From positions 186,001 to 250,000 of the forward strand of contig NC_058150.1 of NCBI RefSeq assembly GCF_011075055.1: a stretch of 64,000 nucleotides of DNA. The letters run 5' to 3'. The position numbers and the translations under genes were made by a program. The notes beneath the pieces are model-generated. The model was not told the origin of the DNA and did not search any database. It saw only the letters and a program-made list of their open reading frames with translations. Below, one piece after another: positions 1 to 12,870 of the stretch (positions are counted from its first letter, which is position 1; the number at the start of each line of letters is the position of its first letter). The DNA comes from Mangifera indica. Its lineage: Eukaryota > Streptophyta > Magnoliopsida > Sapindales > Anacardiaceae.

Positions 1-261
1 CTTAAGCTTGTAGGTTAAGTGGTTCCTTAACAATGATCAGATTAGTAAAGTAATTGATGAAATCTCTTTTGGTTATTAAACATTCAAGTTATATTAACCT
101 TATAAGATACATTCTTCTTTCTTAAGAAGCTGGATATGCATATACTATGTTCTATCTTTAATTGAATGCTTCACAATTGGCATTTGTTTTATGATTTACT
201 TTGCCACATGTTTATTCCTTTCTAACTTATCTCATATCGTAGATTTGTCCGTGCTTCACAG
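1..261 (+). other. intron of the Raf-like kinase gene
   Basis: A+T-rich sequence with no open frame, ending in a pyrimidine-containing stretch and CACAG acceptor at 257-261. The next codons read [10 protein letters not shown], an internal EDR1-domain sequence, so this is an intron and the 5' exons lie outside the window. Confidence 0.7.
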
Positions 262-3200
262 AATTACAATTCTCTTAGCTATGATGACAAGATCTTGGAT
301 GGATTTTATGACCTGTATGGAATCCTGATGGCATCCTCCTCAGACAGAATGCCATCCCTTGTTGACTTGCAAGGAACGCCTGTTTCAGATTGTGTCACCT
401 GGGAAGCAGTTTTGGTCAATAGAGCTGCTGATGCAAATTTGTTAAAACTTGAACAAAAGGCCCTTGAGGTGGTTGTCAAGTTAAGATCACAAACTCTAGC
501 TTCTGTGAGCAGTGATTTGGTGCAAAAGCTTGCTGTTTTAGTTGCTGAACACATGGGTGGACCAGTTGGGGATCCTGAAAACATGCTGAGAGGATTTCAA
601 AGTCTTAGTTACAGTTTGAAAGCAACTCTTGGCAGTATGGTTTTGCCACTTGGTTCTCTGACAATTGGTTTGGCTCGTCACCGTGCATTGTTGTTTAAGG
701 TACTTGCTTAACATATTTATTATTTTTTTGGTGGTAAGTTGCACCATTTATTGTCACGTAACTTTTTCACACTCCAAGTTTAAAGGGCCCAAGAGTTCTT
801 AACATTTTCATAATTCTCTTATATACCACTTAATGTTCTATATGGTTATGTAGGTTATTGCTGATAGTGTGAGCATCCCTTGCCGGTTGGTGAAGGGACA
901 CCAATATACGGGTTCTGATGATGTGGCAATGAATTTTGTAAGGATCGATGATGGAAGGTAAGTGCTATTAAAATTTTGAAGTTACTGTTTTTCACAATGT
1001 AAACAAGTTATCTAGATACCTAGATTTTGGCTCCCTTTATTTGTTTTGTATTGGGACAAGGGATTGAATAATCTTGTATGTCTAGCATCATTCACACGAA
1101 AAACATTGAACATTATTTTTTTCATGCATATGATGCTTACGATGTTGTAAACTTGTTTACAAAAATTATTTCATGAGTTCCATTATTATGAGATTCTTGA
1201 GTAGGAGAAATCTTCAGTTTGTTGCATACATCTTTTTGTTTTAAAATTAGGTGTAGTTCTTGCATTTGTTCAATTGGATACATGGCTTACCAAGGGTCAC
1301 ATTGCATAAAGTTGGTTCCATTATATTTTTTCATTGTTTGTGTGGTGTTCCAAAGCGTGTACCTCTTTATTAAGGTGAATAATGATAAATAATGTGGATA
1401 TCAGGGAGTACATTGTTGACCTAATGGCAGATCCTGGAACTCTTATTCCTTCTGATGCAGTTGGGTTACATATAGATTATGATGACTCCTTTTACTCAGC
1501 CAGTCCTTTATCAAGAGACATTGACTCATCTCATGTAGCCTCCTCCAGCAGCGGGGTTGGGAGCTCTTTTGAAGAACATTCTGAGTTTGGGATACCTGAT
1601 AAGAGATCCAGACTCGGGATTTCTGTTGCTATAGCCAGTCATTCTGAAGACACTGGAAAATTTGACACTTCAAATTTTACGGGGACAATCAAAGGTGAGG
1701 AAGAATCCAATAAACTTTCTTCCAATGTAGAGAGGGTGCCAGCACGAGAAGTTCCAGGCAGATCTGGTTATCCTTACACACGTGCAAGATCTCCTTCTTG
1801 GACTGAGGGTGTTATCTCTCCGGCAGCACATAGAATGAAAGTGAAAGATGTTTCACGGTACATGATTGATGCTGCCAAAGAGAATCCACAATTAGCTCAG
1901 AAGCTTCACGATGTGTTGCTTGAAAGTGGTGTTGTTACTCCTCCAAATTTGTTTACTGAAATTTATCAAGAACAATTAGATCCATCCACAGCTGAGGTTG
2001 AAATGAAAGATGAATATAAACAGGATATTGGAACCAGGGAAAGTAAGGATCAAGATGATCTGAGTCCAGCTTGTTTTTTGCCTCCGCTACCACGTCATAG
2101 AGTGTATTCTAAGGCAACTCCACATTTTGATCAACCTGAGTATCTTAATAAGCCTGCTGAAGGTTTAGGGTTGAATTTTCCTGATATAAGGGAAGTGACT
2201 GGACAGCCTACCTCACCACAGTCTGATGTGACACCTGTAAAATATCGAAAAGATGTCCCTGTTGCTGCTGCGGCAGCCGCAGCAGCAGCTGCTGTTGTTG
2301 CATCTTCAATGGTAGTAGCTGCAACAAAGTCAAACGCTGACTCAAATATTGAACTTCCTGTGGCTGCTGCAGCCACTGCTACTGCTGCAGCTGTGGTAGC
2401 AACAACTGTAGCCGTGACTAAGCAGTATGAACAGGGTGCACGAAGTGATGGAGATACAGATTCTGCTGGTTACGAGCAACGTGGTAGTGGAAGATGCGAA
2501 CATGGTTCTTTTGGGGCAAATTCAGAAGGTGATAGAGTATCTGATGGATCAGCTGGCAATGATAGCACAAAATCTGATCTTGATGATGTCACAGAATGTG
2601 AGATTCCATTGGAGGAAATTACCTTGGGTGAACGTATTGGACTTGGTATGAACTCATACATTATGCTATGTGATACTGTACCCTGTTTCATGTGATAGTT
2701 CTTGACCCTAGTTATGGTGACATAAATATCAATTTCTAGCTTATTTTTATGTCTCAGGATCATATGGAGAGGTATATCGTGGGGAATGGCATGGAACAGT
2801 AAGTTTTCTCTTGCTGAAACTAACCGTTCTGTTTTTTTTTTCTACTATGAGTCGAATCCAATTATTTCCTTGTTTTGAGGAGCATAAAGTTTTTGTACAA
2901 TATTAGTATGCTAGAAAGCCAACTAAATAGCCTTTTTAGGCAGATTGGGAAGTGGAATGGTAAGTTAAAGATTAATGTACCTGATAAACAATATACAATA
3001 ACTTGGATCAAAATTTATATAAACTATTCTAAGATATGAAGGATCGACTAACTGACACATAAACCTTAGATACCTGATTTTTCAAAGTTTTATATTATAT
3101 TATAATTATTATATATTTGATACCCAAAAATGTTTCTATCTTTCTTAAATGTTCACCTAGTTCTAATATTAGGGCCTACTTCTTTTTGTGTTAGTTTTTA

Positions 3201-6072
3201 AACTTTGGTACTGTAATATTCACCCTTGGAAATACTACTGCACAATATTTTTGTCCATGGATTGGATATAAGTATTTTGGTGCTCGCGAAATAATTAGCA
3301 ATGTCTTAATAAGACAATGCATAGTGTAGGATCATTGTACTGTCATGAGATGGTTTGTGGATCTCTTACTTTTGGGTAGAAATTAAATGGTTAAACCTAT
3401 GCCAAGTTTTTTCCTCCAGACTGACATATGATAATCCCTATTCTTGGAAGGCACATTTTTTAAACTTGTTTTTGCTCTTTGATTTTGTAGGAAGTTGCTG
3501 TGAAGAGGTTCCTAGACCAAGATATTTCTGGGGAATCACTTGTAGAATTCGAAAAAGAGGTATAATCTCTCTGTTTCTGTTGCCATCTTAGATGTCAACT
3601 TGTCTCATGCTGTCTATAGCAGAACCTGAATAGACTCTTCTGTCACACATGTTACTAAAGATTCTTGAACCTTGTGATTTGCTTATATTCTTGTGCCTGA
3701 TTTAAAACTCAGGTTAATGATTATATCCTGATTGAACATTTATCATTTTGCAATTTAATTTTAATGTAATCTGGTAATTTTATGCTAATGCTTCTTTCAT
3801 GGAAAACTTAAATCATATAAAAACTTCCTTTTCTAACACTTTACCTTTATGTCTTGTTAATATAATTTGTATAGTATATTGATTTTCACAAGTTGTGATT
3901 TGTTTGTAAGGTCCTACTCATGAGAAAGCTTAGGCACCCAAATGTTGTTCTCTTTATGGGAGCTGTAACTCGTGTTCCAAATCTCTCAATTGTTACGGAA
4001 TTTCTTCCTAGGTTTGTGTCCATCCTTTACTTTTCTCAAATTTGTGTTATAATCTTGTTTAAAATTTCTGCTGTCATTATGTAGGAGTATTATTAATGGT
4101 TGGTAGAAAGTTTATAGAGCTCCAATTGCTTGTGTTTCTTTAACCATTATTAGTTTATTGGGGCTTTATTGTTCATGTTCGATTGGAAAATTAAAGAAGA
4201 ATTTATGTTTTGCAGAGGTAGTTTGTATAGGTTACTTCATCGGCCCAACAATCAATTAGATGAGCGGAGGCGCTTGAGGATGGCCCTGGACGCTGTAAAA
4301 ATCCATTATTCTTATGTTGTGTTCCATCACTTTCAGACAAAATGTTCTCTACTTGGTGCATATGGTAATAACTTTTCTCTTTTATATGATTTAACTTTCA
4401 GGCTCGGGGAATGAATTACTTGCACAACTGCAATCCAGTAATTGTACATCGTGATTTGAAGTCTCCAAATCTTCTAGTTGATAAAAATTGGGTCGTCAAG
4501 GTACCACATCTCTCTTTTGTACACCTGAGCATCTCATATGTCTAAGCCAGTATGATGTGAATTTGCACCTGTAGTTTCATCTCTTACTAATTTCCATCTG
4601 GAAATAGGTATGTGATTTTGGATTATCACGGATGAAGAACAGCACATTTCTCTCTTCAAGGTCAACTGCTGGAACGGTAAGCCGTGCTAAAAAACTAGCA
4701 GCAGCTGTACTTTCTTTTTATTTGGTATAATTTGTTTATATTTGTTTCATATTATTATTTGCCATTGTCCTCCTTTGGGCTTCCTTTTGGTACTTGAAAA
4801 CTCTTCTTCTTTCTCTTCCTTACTCATCAAATTCTTACAAGTCTGCAAGATAATCACAATTCTATAACTTACAATGTGTTTTGCCCCATTGATTAATTAT
4901 TATTTAGTTGTCATTTTTTGATTTAATGTAACCATTGCCGCTGCAAATTAGTAATTTAATTTTTGTGATACTTACATTCAGGCTGAGTGGATGGCTCCAG
5001 AAGTGCTCAGAAATGAACCTTCAGATGAAAAGTATGCCTTTTCTCAATCGAACTTGGTATTGTTATTGGACCATTCACACTTCCTCTGTTATAATCTTAT
5101 GAATATGAATGCAGGTGTGATGTTTATAGTTTTGGAGTCATATTATGGGAGCTATTTACGATGCGACAGCCATGGGGGGGGATGAACCCAATGCAAGTTG
5201 TTGGTGCGGTAGGATTTCAACACCGCCGACTGGACATTCCAGATAATATGGATCCAGCAATTGCTGATATAATTCGAAAGTGCTGGCAGACGTGAGTATA
5301 TTTTAAGTTGTTGCCTTCCAACTGACTATTCTGAACATGCTTGCTTACTAATTAGTTTTCTGCTCTGATATTGTAATTTGAAACATATGTGCTGGTACCT
5401 TAAACTGGAGTAGGCATTAATAATCCCGATTGCTTTAGTAGATACACTTATTCCAGTTATTAAACTGAAGGTTTAATGTGTTGCTGGAGTCTGCCATTTG
5501 GTTTTCTTATGCTTCTTGTATTTGAAAACCTTCTGTGAACTTCCATGGTCATGCTGAGATGTATGCTTTCTCACTGTGAAAGAGTTGATGAGATCTGTTT
5601 TTAAACACTCACTGAAATGAAAAATCAAGCTACCTTAACTCATAACGAACAACCTTTCCATTAACGAAAGCATGCTTGCCTTGTTAAATGTTTGGAGAAT
5701 CTATGGTGAAAATCTTTCTAGGTTACATTGGCAATATTGATTGTTGATGCGTTGGCTGTCTCATGTGTGCAAAGAATAAACACTCCTGCCTCTCCTTGGC
5801 CCAATTCTTCTTCATGGTAGAATAATCTTTGTTCTCCATTGTACCAGTTCTTTAGATTTAGTTGTAAAGATCAGTTTTGTCTGTACCTCTGGAATATTTT
5901 TTTGAATTGATGCCATTATCATCGGGCATATTGATTGACATAACTGACATTTGATCTTTTTATAATCTTTAGAGATCCAAGATTAAGGCCAACATTTGCA
6001 GAAATAATGGCTGCTCTGAAGCCATTGCAGAAACCTATAACCAGTTCACAAGTGCCTAGACCAATTGCATAA
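262..6072 (+). CDS. Raf-like MAPKKK with EDR1 domain (B3 group, RAF4/SIS8-like), 3' part
   Basis: A serine/threonine kinase of the plant Raf-like MAPKKK family, subgroup of CTR1/EDR1/SIS8, which acts in stress, sugar and ethylene-related signalling. The gene enters from the left edge. Visible exons: 262-699, 854-957, 1405-2645, 2758-2798, 3491-3559, 3911-4011, 4216-4294, 4402-4500, 4608-4676, 4982-5031, 5115-5291, 5973-6072. All are joined by GT-AG introns with matching phases, giving 855 visible residues. The first ~190 residues are the EDR1 domain ([32 protein letters not shown]). Two alanine-rich tracts lie at 2258-2420. The kinase domain starts near residue 585: glycine loop GLGSYGEV, VAVK lysine (~613), HRDLKSPN (~707), DFG (~727), APE (~752), and ends shortly before the stop. 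All catalytic residues are present, so the kinase should be active. The alanine tracts and position favour RAF4/SIS8 over EDR1; this is family knowledge, not a search. Confidence 0.93.
2258..2420 (+). repeat. two GCN-rich alanine-coding tracts in the kinase gene
   Basis: In-frame alanine runs inside the large third visible exon: about 12 alanines after DVPV, then a second mixed Ala/Thr/Val run after NIELP, separated by about 25 residues. The codons are mixed (gct, gcg, gcc, gca), so this is a conserved low-complexity linker before the kinase domain and not a fresh triplet expansion. Confidence 0.8.
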
Positions 6073-7100
6073 ATAGTGACCAAAAGATGGATCAGAGCTC
6101 AACGATGTACTGAAAACTCAACAGGGTGAAAATCAAAGTTTGCAGACTGAACCTCGGCTCATGGGATTGCCGAAACATGTTGGAACAGTTATAAGACAAA
6201 AAAGATTTGATGCAAGATGATGACTCAAACATATACTCTGAGATGATTGTGATTCTTTCCTTCTTTCTTTCTCATTTTCAACATTCTCCATTTCTCTTTT
6301 TGTATTCTTATTGGTGCAGCCTCCACAATCTTGTGTATTTGTTTGTAAAAAGAAAAGAAAGGGTTTAATTGCAATTGTTGTAATCAATGTTTTGGAATTT
6401 TCTGTGTTCCAAGTGATACAAAAACTGGAAACCATCAAGGCAGTCATCATTTTTGCATTTAAATCCAAACTGAATACTGTCAAACTAAAATGTGAAAGGT
6501 ACTAGGACATTTTTACTGACAGTGACTAGTTGAGTTTACATAAGGATTAGTTCAAGTTGAATTTAAATCTGGGATAATCTATTCAAATTTAAGTTTGAGT
6601 TTGCTCAAGAAATAAAAGAGTCTCAAAGAGAAAAAAAAGAATTATTAAAGAAGAAAGGAAAGAATTATGGAAGAATAAGAATTATTAGAAAAGAAAAATA
6701 TTGATGTAACGATGTTAATGAGCCTTTAAACTTAAGTCAAGTTGTTAAGTTTGAGTTTCAACTCAAGTTTGGTTTATTCGAGCAAAACGTAGATTGGAGC
6801 CTAAGTCTATTCGACTCAAATCCATCCCCATGTCTATCTATATGAGTAATCCTTAACAGGTAAAAGCTATCAGGGTGACACTCTGATATGTGTAAGGGTA
6901 ATTCCTCACCCTCTAGATTTCACAGCTGCTAAGCAGTCCCCGGTGAAAAGTGAAAGAGAAACTAAAAATGGGAGGGCCCAAGATTTGCATCCAATCACTT
7001 GTAATTTGTAAGGATAAGATTAGAGGAGAAAAACTCTAAAATGGACTGAACAAGATATTTGTAAGTAGCATTTTATCCATTCTGAGAACGGGGAAAAAAA
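6073..7100. other. intergenic: kinase 3' UTR, A+T-rich repeat remnant, FKBP promoter
   Basis: The first ~430 bases are the probable 3' UTR of the kinase gene. From about 6535 to 6830 lies degenerate A+T-rich dispersed repeat with motifs such as aagtttgagtttcaactcaag, also met near 21.2, 22.8, 43.3, 49.8 and 61.6 kb. The last 200 bases precede the FKBP start codon. No further gene is visible. Confidence 0.5.
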
Positions 7101-8059
7101 ATGGCAACTATCTTTGGATCTCCACCATTTCTCTCTCACCCACTTACAAGAACTCACCATTTTGCTTCTTCATCTCCAACTCCGCCTCCAAATCCATCAT
7201 CACAACCACAAACTCCAATTCCATCTTCACAATTACGCACAAGCTCATCTGACCAACTGACACCACCACTTACTGTTAATAAGCAACAGAAGCCTGCAAA
7301 GCCTGCCACTGTTGAAACTACAGACTGGATAGCTTCAACCTTAACCAGGAGGTTTGGTCTCAGTGCAGGCCTTGCTTGGGCAACTTTTCTGGCTATTGGA
7401 GTAATCTCTGAACAGATAAAAACCCGCCTTGAAGTCTCTCAAGAAGCTGCCAATATAAGGTGAGCTAAGCTATCTCACTTCGTAAATTACATATTTATTA
7501 ATTTTGTATTTCCAGGTTTCCTGGTAGCATCATGTTGAGTTACTGAATCCTGATTAAAATGTTGTGTAGAAATGTTGAAAAGGAAGAGGAAGTGGTGTTG
7601 CCTAATGGCATCAGGTAAAATCTGATGGAGTTTAGTTTAAAGATTTGTAGTTCTTTTCCTTATGGGAAAATTACAATGACGATTTGTTGTATTTGAAACA
7701 GATACTATGAGTTAAGAGTTGGAGGTGGTGCAGCTCCAAGAACAGGAGACTTGGTGGTGATTGATTTGCAGGGGAAAGTTGAAGGAAGTGGGAAAGTATT
7801 TGTGGACACATTTAATGGTGAAAAGAAGAAGCCATTGGCTCTGGTGATGGGTTCAAGGCCTTACAGTAAAGGTATGTGTGAGGGAGTTGAACATGTAATG
7901 AGAACAATGAAAGCAGGAGGGAAAAGGAGAGTTATAATTCCTCCCAGTTTAGGGTTTGGAGATCAGGGTGCAGATTTGGGTTCTGATTTGCAAATTCCTC
8001 CATTTGCAACTCTTGACTACTTAGTTGAAGTTGATAAAGTCTCCGTTGCCCCAGCTTGA
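7101..8059 (+). CDS. chloroplast FKBP-type peptidyl-prolyl isomerase-like protein (FKBP17 type)
   Basis: Immunophilin-like protein of the plastid FKBP set. Three exons, 7101-7459, 7570-7614 and 7702-8059, give 253 residues. The N-terminus is rich in Ser/Thr/Pro, as in a transit peptide. It is followed by a twin arginine (residues 83-84, TRRFGLSAG) and a hydrophobic stretch to about residue 102, which resembles a thylakoid Tat-dependent signal. The FKBP fold is read from VVIDLQGKVEG to LDYLVEVDKV (about residues 150-250). The usual core tryptophan after the flap appears as Cys (KGMCEGV) and the usual active-site tyrosine region reads PPSLGFGD, so isomerase activity may be weak, as in several lumenal FKBPs. 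It lies between the RAF kinase and DUF1295 genes, matching the Arabidopsis order that contains FKBP17-2/17-3. The start ATG is the first in the frame and follows an A-rich leader. Confidence 0.9.
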
Positions 8060-9057
8060 GTTTGTTTAGTCACTTTTTCGCTCATACTTTATCTGTTTTT
8101 ATTTTGAGAGTCATGAATTTGTTGTACAAAGGGGACACAAAGTTGATCATATAGTCAAGGCAACCCCATGTGTTTGATTGACGAAAAAATTTTGAATTGA
8201 TAATGCCTCGGATCTTCTCAGAATTTTTTGGCTAAGGGTACTTGAACCAGGACAATTCTGTTAACTTTTTTAACACATAAACGTATTGGAACAAAAACAG
8301 TACTATTATTAGTTCCGCATATAACTCATATATTCCTTATTTGCTAAAATTTGTGCACGCGACACACACAATCATTGGATTACACTTTGTCTATTGAATC
8401 AAACCTAAAGAGATTCTATCGAATAATTAAAATCATTGGATTACATCATGTATGGTACAATTTCAATTAAATTATATTTTTTAATACGATTTAATTTAAA
8501 TTATACTAAATAAGATATATTTTAATTAGAATTGTACTTGATTAAATTATACTAAAATAGAATTATAAATCACATCTTTTCGAATGAATTCAATTTGAAT
8601 TGCGTTGAGGGAGATGTAATATTGGCAAATCACACCTGGTTTGGAGTGAAATCGACGATTGCCAATTTTTTTTTTTCAAAATTTTAGGAAATTGAAAATG
8701 ACTTTAATGATCTTCTACCGGTAGTTTTTTCCAACATAGCTGCAAATTGGATAGTTTAATAATTCCAGGGCTGGAAATCACAACTCCCCAAACCTTGGGT
8801 GCGAAATTATCTACTAGCGTTACGACTCTAGTATAGTAACAAAATTTCCAACTTTGAACTTTGGAAGCTGTTGCTGTTGAGATCCTTCGGACTAGATCCA
8901 TCGAACAACCTGTCTACAACAAAGAGGATAACCCTGTTTTGATCTCCACCACACAACCCATGAATGAGAAAAGTCATGTTCGGAATCAACACTTTCACTT
9001 AATAGAAAGCCACAAACATCGAAACAAAGCACAAAAACGAAGGCATAAGCAGCTTCA
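8060..9057. other. intergenic: FKBP 3' UTR and DUF1295 promoter
   Basis: Probable 3' UTR to about 8170. Then comes A+T-rich sequence, with 8450-8600 very A/T-rich (repeated aattaaattata-like words). From 8660 on it is less A/T-rich and leads into the next start codon. The short open frames here resemble no known family. Confidence 0.5.
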
Positions 9058-11754
9058 ATGGGAACCGTTTTGGACTCCCATTTCTTGGCTCTCACTGCCA
9101 TCGTCACTGTACTTTTAAATTTGTTCGCTTTTACCTTTCTTCCTCTTCAGAATTTGAGGTTCCAAGTGTGATGTTTTGTTTGTTTGTTTGTTTGTTTGCT
9201 TTTACAGGTGGGTTATCAGTTTCTTTTCTTTGTGATCACTGCCCTTCTTAAGTTTGATAAAGTCACTGATTTTGCTGGTGGGTATTATCACTCTTTCTTT
9301 ACTTGTCTTTGTAAGAAAATAAAGGTGCTTAATTGGGATTCTTTTGTTGCTGAGATTTTGTTGTTTTTGTTTTCCTGTTTCAGGAAGCACGAATTTTATT
9401 ATAATAGCTGTGTTGACTCTGGTTCTCAAAGGGACTTATCATTTTAGACAGGTAAATTTACTCTCTTTATTGATATTCTTTATATGATGAAACAGTACCA
9501 TGAACTTGATTGGTTTTCGATTAAAAAACTTCCTTTATTTTTTATTTGTAATAAGGGCGGAGAAGAATGAGATAATTTTTATGATTTTATCAGTGAGTCA
9601 TAACATATGGTTTTGATATTATTCGTGACCGCAGAATGGCCTTAGTTTTGTACAAATCTTGTTGGATATCATTCTACTATAGGTGTTTTTATCTAATGCT
9701 TTCATTCCTTTGTACACAAACCCTGTTCAATTTTTCCTGAGATAAAACTTTTTTTCTTTTCGCAGGTAGTCTTGACATTGCTGGTAGTAGTATGGGGTCT
9801 TCGTCTAGGTCTCTTTCTTTTAATGAGGTATTCTAGCGTTTCAATAGCAGATTCTTTAACTTTGTGGGGTTTTCTTTTTATATATAATGCATCACTGATC
9901 TTTGGGATATCTATGGCACTAAAGTTTGTTTTTTACCTATGCAAGTTATTAGATCTTAATTTATTGATTCTGCCTCTGACATCATTATCTCAAGGTTTAA
10001 AACAGAAGGGAATTTGTTTATAGTATTACCACTTTGATTGTTTCGTTTATGATTTAAACTCATTTAGGGTGGTCTTCCAGAATTCTGCAGTGGGGTGAGG
10101 ATCGACGCTTTGATGAAATGCGTGATAATTTGGGGAAATTAGCTATTTTCTGGATATTTCAGGTATTATATCGCTACCTATATTCACTAATGAGTCAGCT
10201 AAAGCTCATTTACCATTTTACATATAATGTACACAAGTTATATATACACTGCAGGCTGTGTGGGTGTGGACTGTGAGTTTACCATTAACAGTGGTCAATG
10301 CAAGTGATAGAGATCCATCTCTTCAAGCAGTGGATATAATTGGGTGGATTATGTGGTCTGTGGGTGCTTTTGTTGAAGCTTCCTCTGATCAGCAAAAACT
10401 AGCTTTCAAAAAATCTCCACAAAACAGAGGGAAGTGGTGTGATGTTGGATTTTGGAAGTATTCTCGTCATCCAAACTATTTTGGTGAGGTTGGTTCTTTC
10501 ATTTCTATCAAATGGCACTATTTTTGGATTTGGTGGTGCATGCAATCTTTGTTATAGTCAATGAAGTAGTACAAATCCTATGACAAAATTAAAGAAATTT
10601 CACTTACTTTATTGATTTTTTTTAAAATTTTTTTCAGTGGTTGCATGATTGAGTTCCTACTTCATTGTTATTCATTCTAGGGCTCTATTTGTGTAAACAC
10701 ATCAAATCACCTGTATATTTTTTTGCAGCTTGTAGCTGAAAGGCTATCTATAGTTCATTAACTTACTATAAGATGACATTTATATCTATCATCTTCAGTT
10801 GTCATTCATAATATTGGTGGCTTCTCTTTCACTTGTTACTATTTGCATTATTGAAATCAGATCTTGTTGGTACACTGATATGCCTTATTTTTGTTCACTG
10901 CATTAATAAGTACATGTATACCTTCATAATTTGTTCTATCTGGCTGTGTTTCGGCTGTGAAAATTGTGCTAATCTGTGTTGCTTGTTATGGAGGACCTAG
11001 AAGTATAAATGGGATCTCTGTTTGTGCTACTTCTTGACATATGGAAAAAGAGAATTGATATCTCCTGATAAAGGTTGTCGTAGATTTTTACAGTGAGGAA
11101 ATGATTAAATCTTTTCTTTGCCCTATGAATTTGACTAACTAATGAATTTCATGTAGTCAAAAAGCATACCTTACTGGCTTCTTAACCTTAAATCTATTTT
11201 ACCTTATTGTCTTGATGTCAATTCTATCTATAAATACTGTGCTCAGATTTTCCTATGGTGGGGAATTTTCATTGCTTCCACGCCTGTACTGGAAGGTGCA
11301 GATTGGCTAGTAATAATTGGGCCAATCTTTCTCACATTGTTGCTTCTTTTTGTCAGTGGCATACCATTGCTTGAGGTTTGTGTCGTTGCTTTGAATTTTA
11401 TTTTTTCAGAATTCATTGCCATGTGACATATGCTATTAATGTTGTACATGAATGGACGCAGGAATCAGCAGACAAGAAGTATGGCAATGTGGCTGCATAC
11501 AGAGTGTATAAGAAGGCGACAAGGTTAGGTTAATGTTTTGGCCTTCTGTTTTTGTTCTGTGTATATTGGAGGAGGAAGCAACTAAACCTAACATGTTCTG
11601 TTCCTTTATCGGCGAATGTGTATTCTGTTTCAGCCCTCTTATTCCATTGCCCCCAGTAGCATACAGTAACTTGCCTTCATGGTTCAAGGAAACTTTTCTC
11701 TTTGAATTTCCTTTGTACAACCGCAATCTTCCACAAGACGAGCCACACTGGTAA
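9058..11754 (+). CDS. DUF1295 / steroid 5-alpha-reductase-like membrane protein
   Basis: Polytopic membrane protein of the DUF1295 group, related at its C-terminus to steroid reductases and isoprenylcysteine methyltransferases; its substrate is unknown. Nine exons: 9058-9108, 9208-9277, 9384-9451, 9766-9827, 10081-10162, 10255-10488, 11247-11375, 11462-11523, 11634-11754. They give 292 residues with all phases consistent. About six to seven hydrophobic segments are visible, for example VLTLLVVVWGLRLGLFLLM and IIGPIFLTLLLLFVSGIPLL. The family signature RHPNYFGE (near residue 185) and the preceding GKWCDVGFWKYS are intact; this C-terminal part is the presumed NADPH-binding region. The start MGTVLDSHFLAL was chosen because it begins directly at the first hydrophobic segment. 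It matches my memory of Arabidopsis At1g18180/At1g73650 in content and position. Confidence 0.92.
9173..9198. repeat. (TTTG)n microsatellite
   Basis: About six copies of TTTG just upstream of the branch/acceptor region of the first intron of the DUF1295 gene. Confidence 0.8.
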
Positions 11755-12870
11755 GACTTCAATGCCTCAAGAAATATTTTTGATATTATTTAATTCTTAA
11801 TCAGAAGTGAACTAATACATGTGTATGATCATGGTTCTATGGGAATTAAAGCAATATTAGTTGTGCATATTCTTTACATGATTTTTGTTGGCTTAAAACA
11901 TGTTAAGATGGGCATACATTTAGCTTCTGTTGTGAAACTATGAGAAGGCAAAAAGAAAAAAAAAAGTGCGATACTGCAATATTGCATTTGGTTTGTTGGA
12001 TTGGATATTAGGAGGAAAGTGATATTTGTGAGACTTGAACCTGAGTTTTTTTGTATGATCACCATACAACATCAGACCAAATTTGTTTTCTGTTGGATTA
12101 ATTCAGTTTAATATATATGTAAAAAGACTTGGACTGGTCCCTTAACGAGGTAGGTACCCAATTTCAGTATGAAAACATTGATTAAAATGCCAAAAAAAAA
12201 AAAAACAAAGTAAACCTGCCTCTCGGGGTGTTTGTCAGACCCTCACCAAGCAAACATTTTGCAATTTTTTTTGTGTTGATTGTTCCATTTACATTTTCCT
12301 AACGCAACTTATAATATTTGTGCAAGGTATAGAACAAACAAAGAAGAAAGAAGTGAAGGATTGAAAATGGGTTAGGTCTTGTTTATACTCTTTCTGGGAC
12401 AAACAAGTTTCAGATATAACTACAATAATACTTTGCTCATTGTTCATCCAAATATTTTTTTATGGTTGTAATATTTCGTCTTGTAATTTGCTTTGCTAAG
12501 ATCTGGTTAAGGCTTCAAATCTTTAATGGAATCATTTTCCTTTTTTTGTACAAGGTTGCCACAGCAAATGTTGTATTTAAGTTGATTTGCAAGCTGAGTT
12601 CAAAAAATCTGTGTTTTAAAACCCAGACCGGCCTGGCTTATTGTTCTAATTTTTGTTTAATATGTTTTAATTGAATTGGATAATAGAAAGAAATTGTTGG
12701 CCGTCAGACTGGAATCTCAGTCTGTTTGTAAGGTGACAAACAGTGCATATAATTTGCAATATGTTTTAGGGCACATAATTTTATTTTTGAATTTAAAAAA
12801 AAAAACTAGTCAAATTACACCCCAGCCAAAAGGAACCTGTTCAAAATGAGGCAAAAATGAATACAGATAT
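11755..12870. other. intergenic: convergent 3' ends, A-tracts, possible SINE remnant
   Basis: Lies between the end of DUF1295 (+) and the end of the golgin pseudogene (-). It contains poly-A runs near 11950, 12190 and 12800. Near 12020-12060 (- strand) is a word resembling a pol III B box (GGTTCAAGTCTC) with an A-box-like word upstream, perhaps a decayed tRNA-derived SINE. No gene is supported. Confidence 0.4.
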
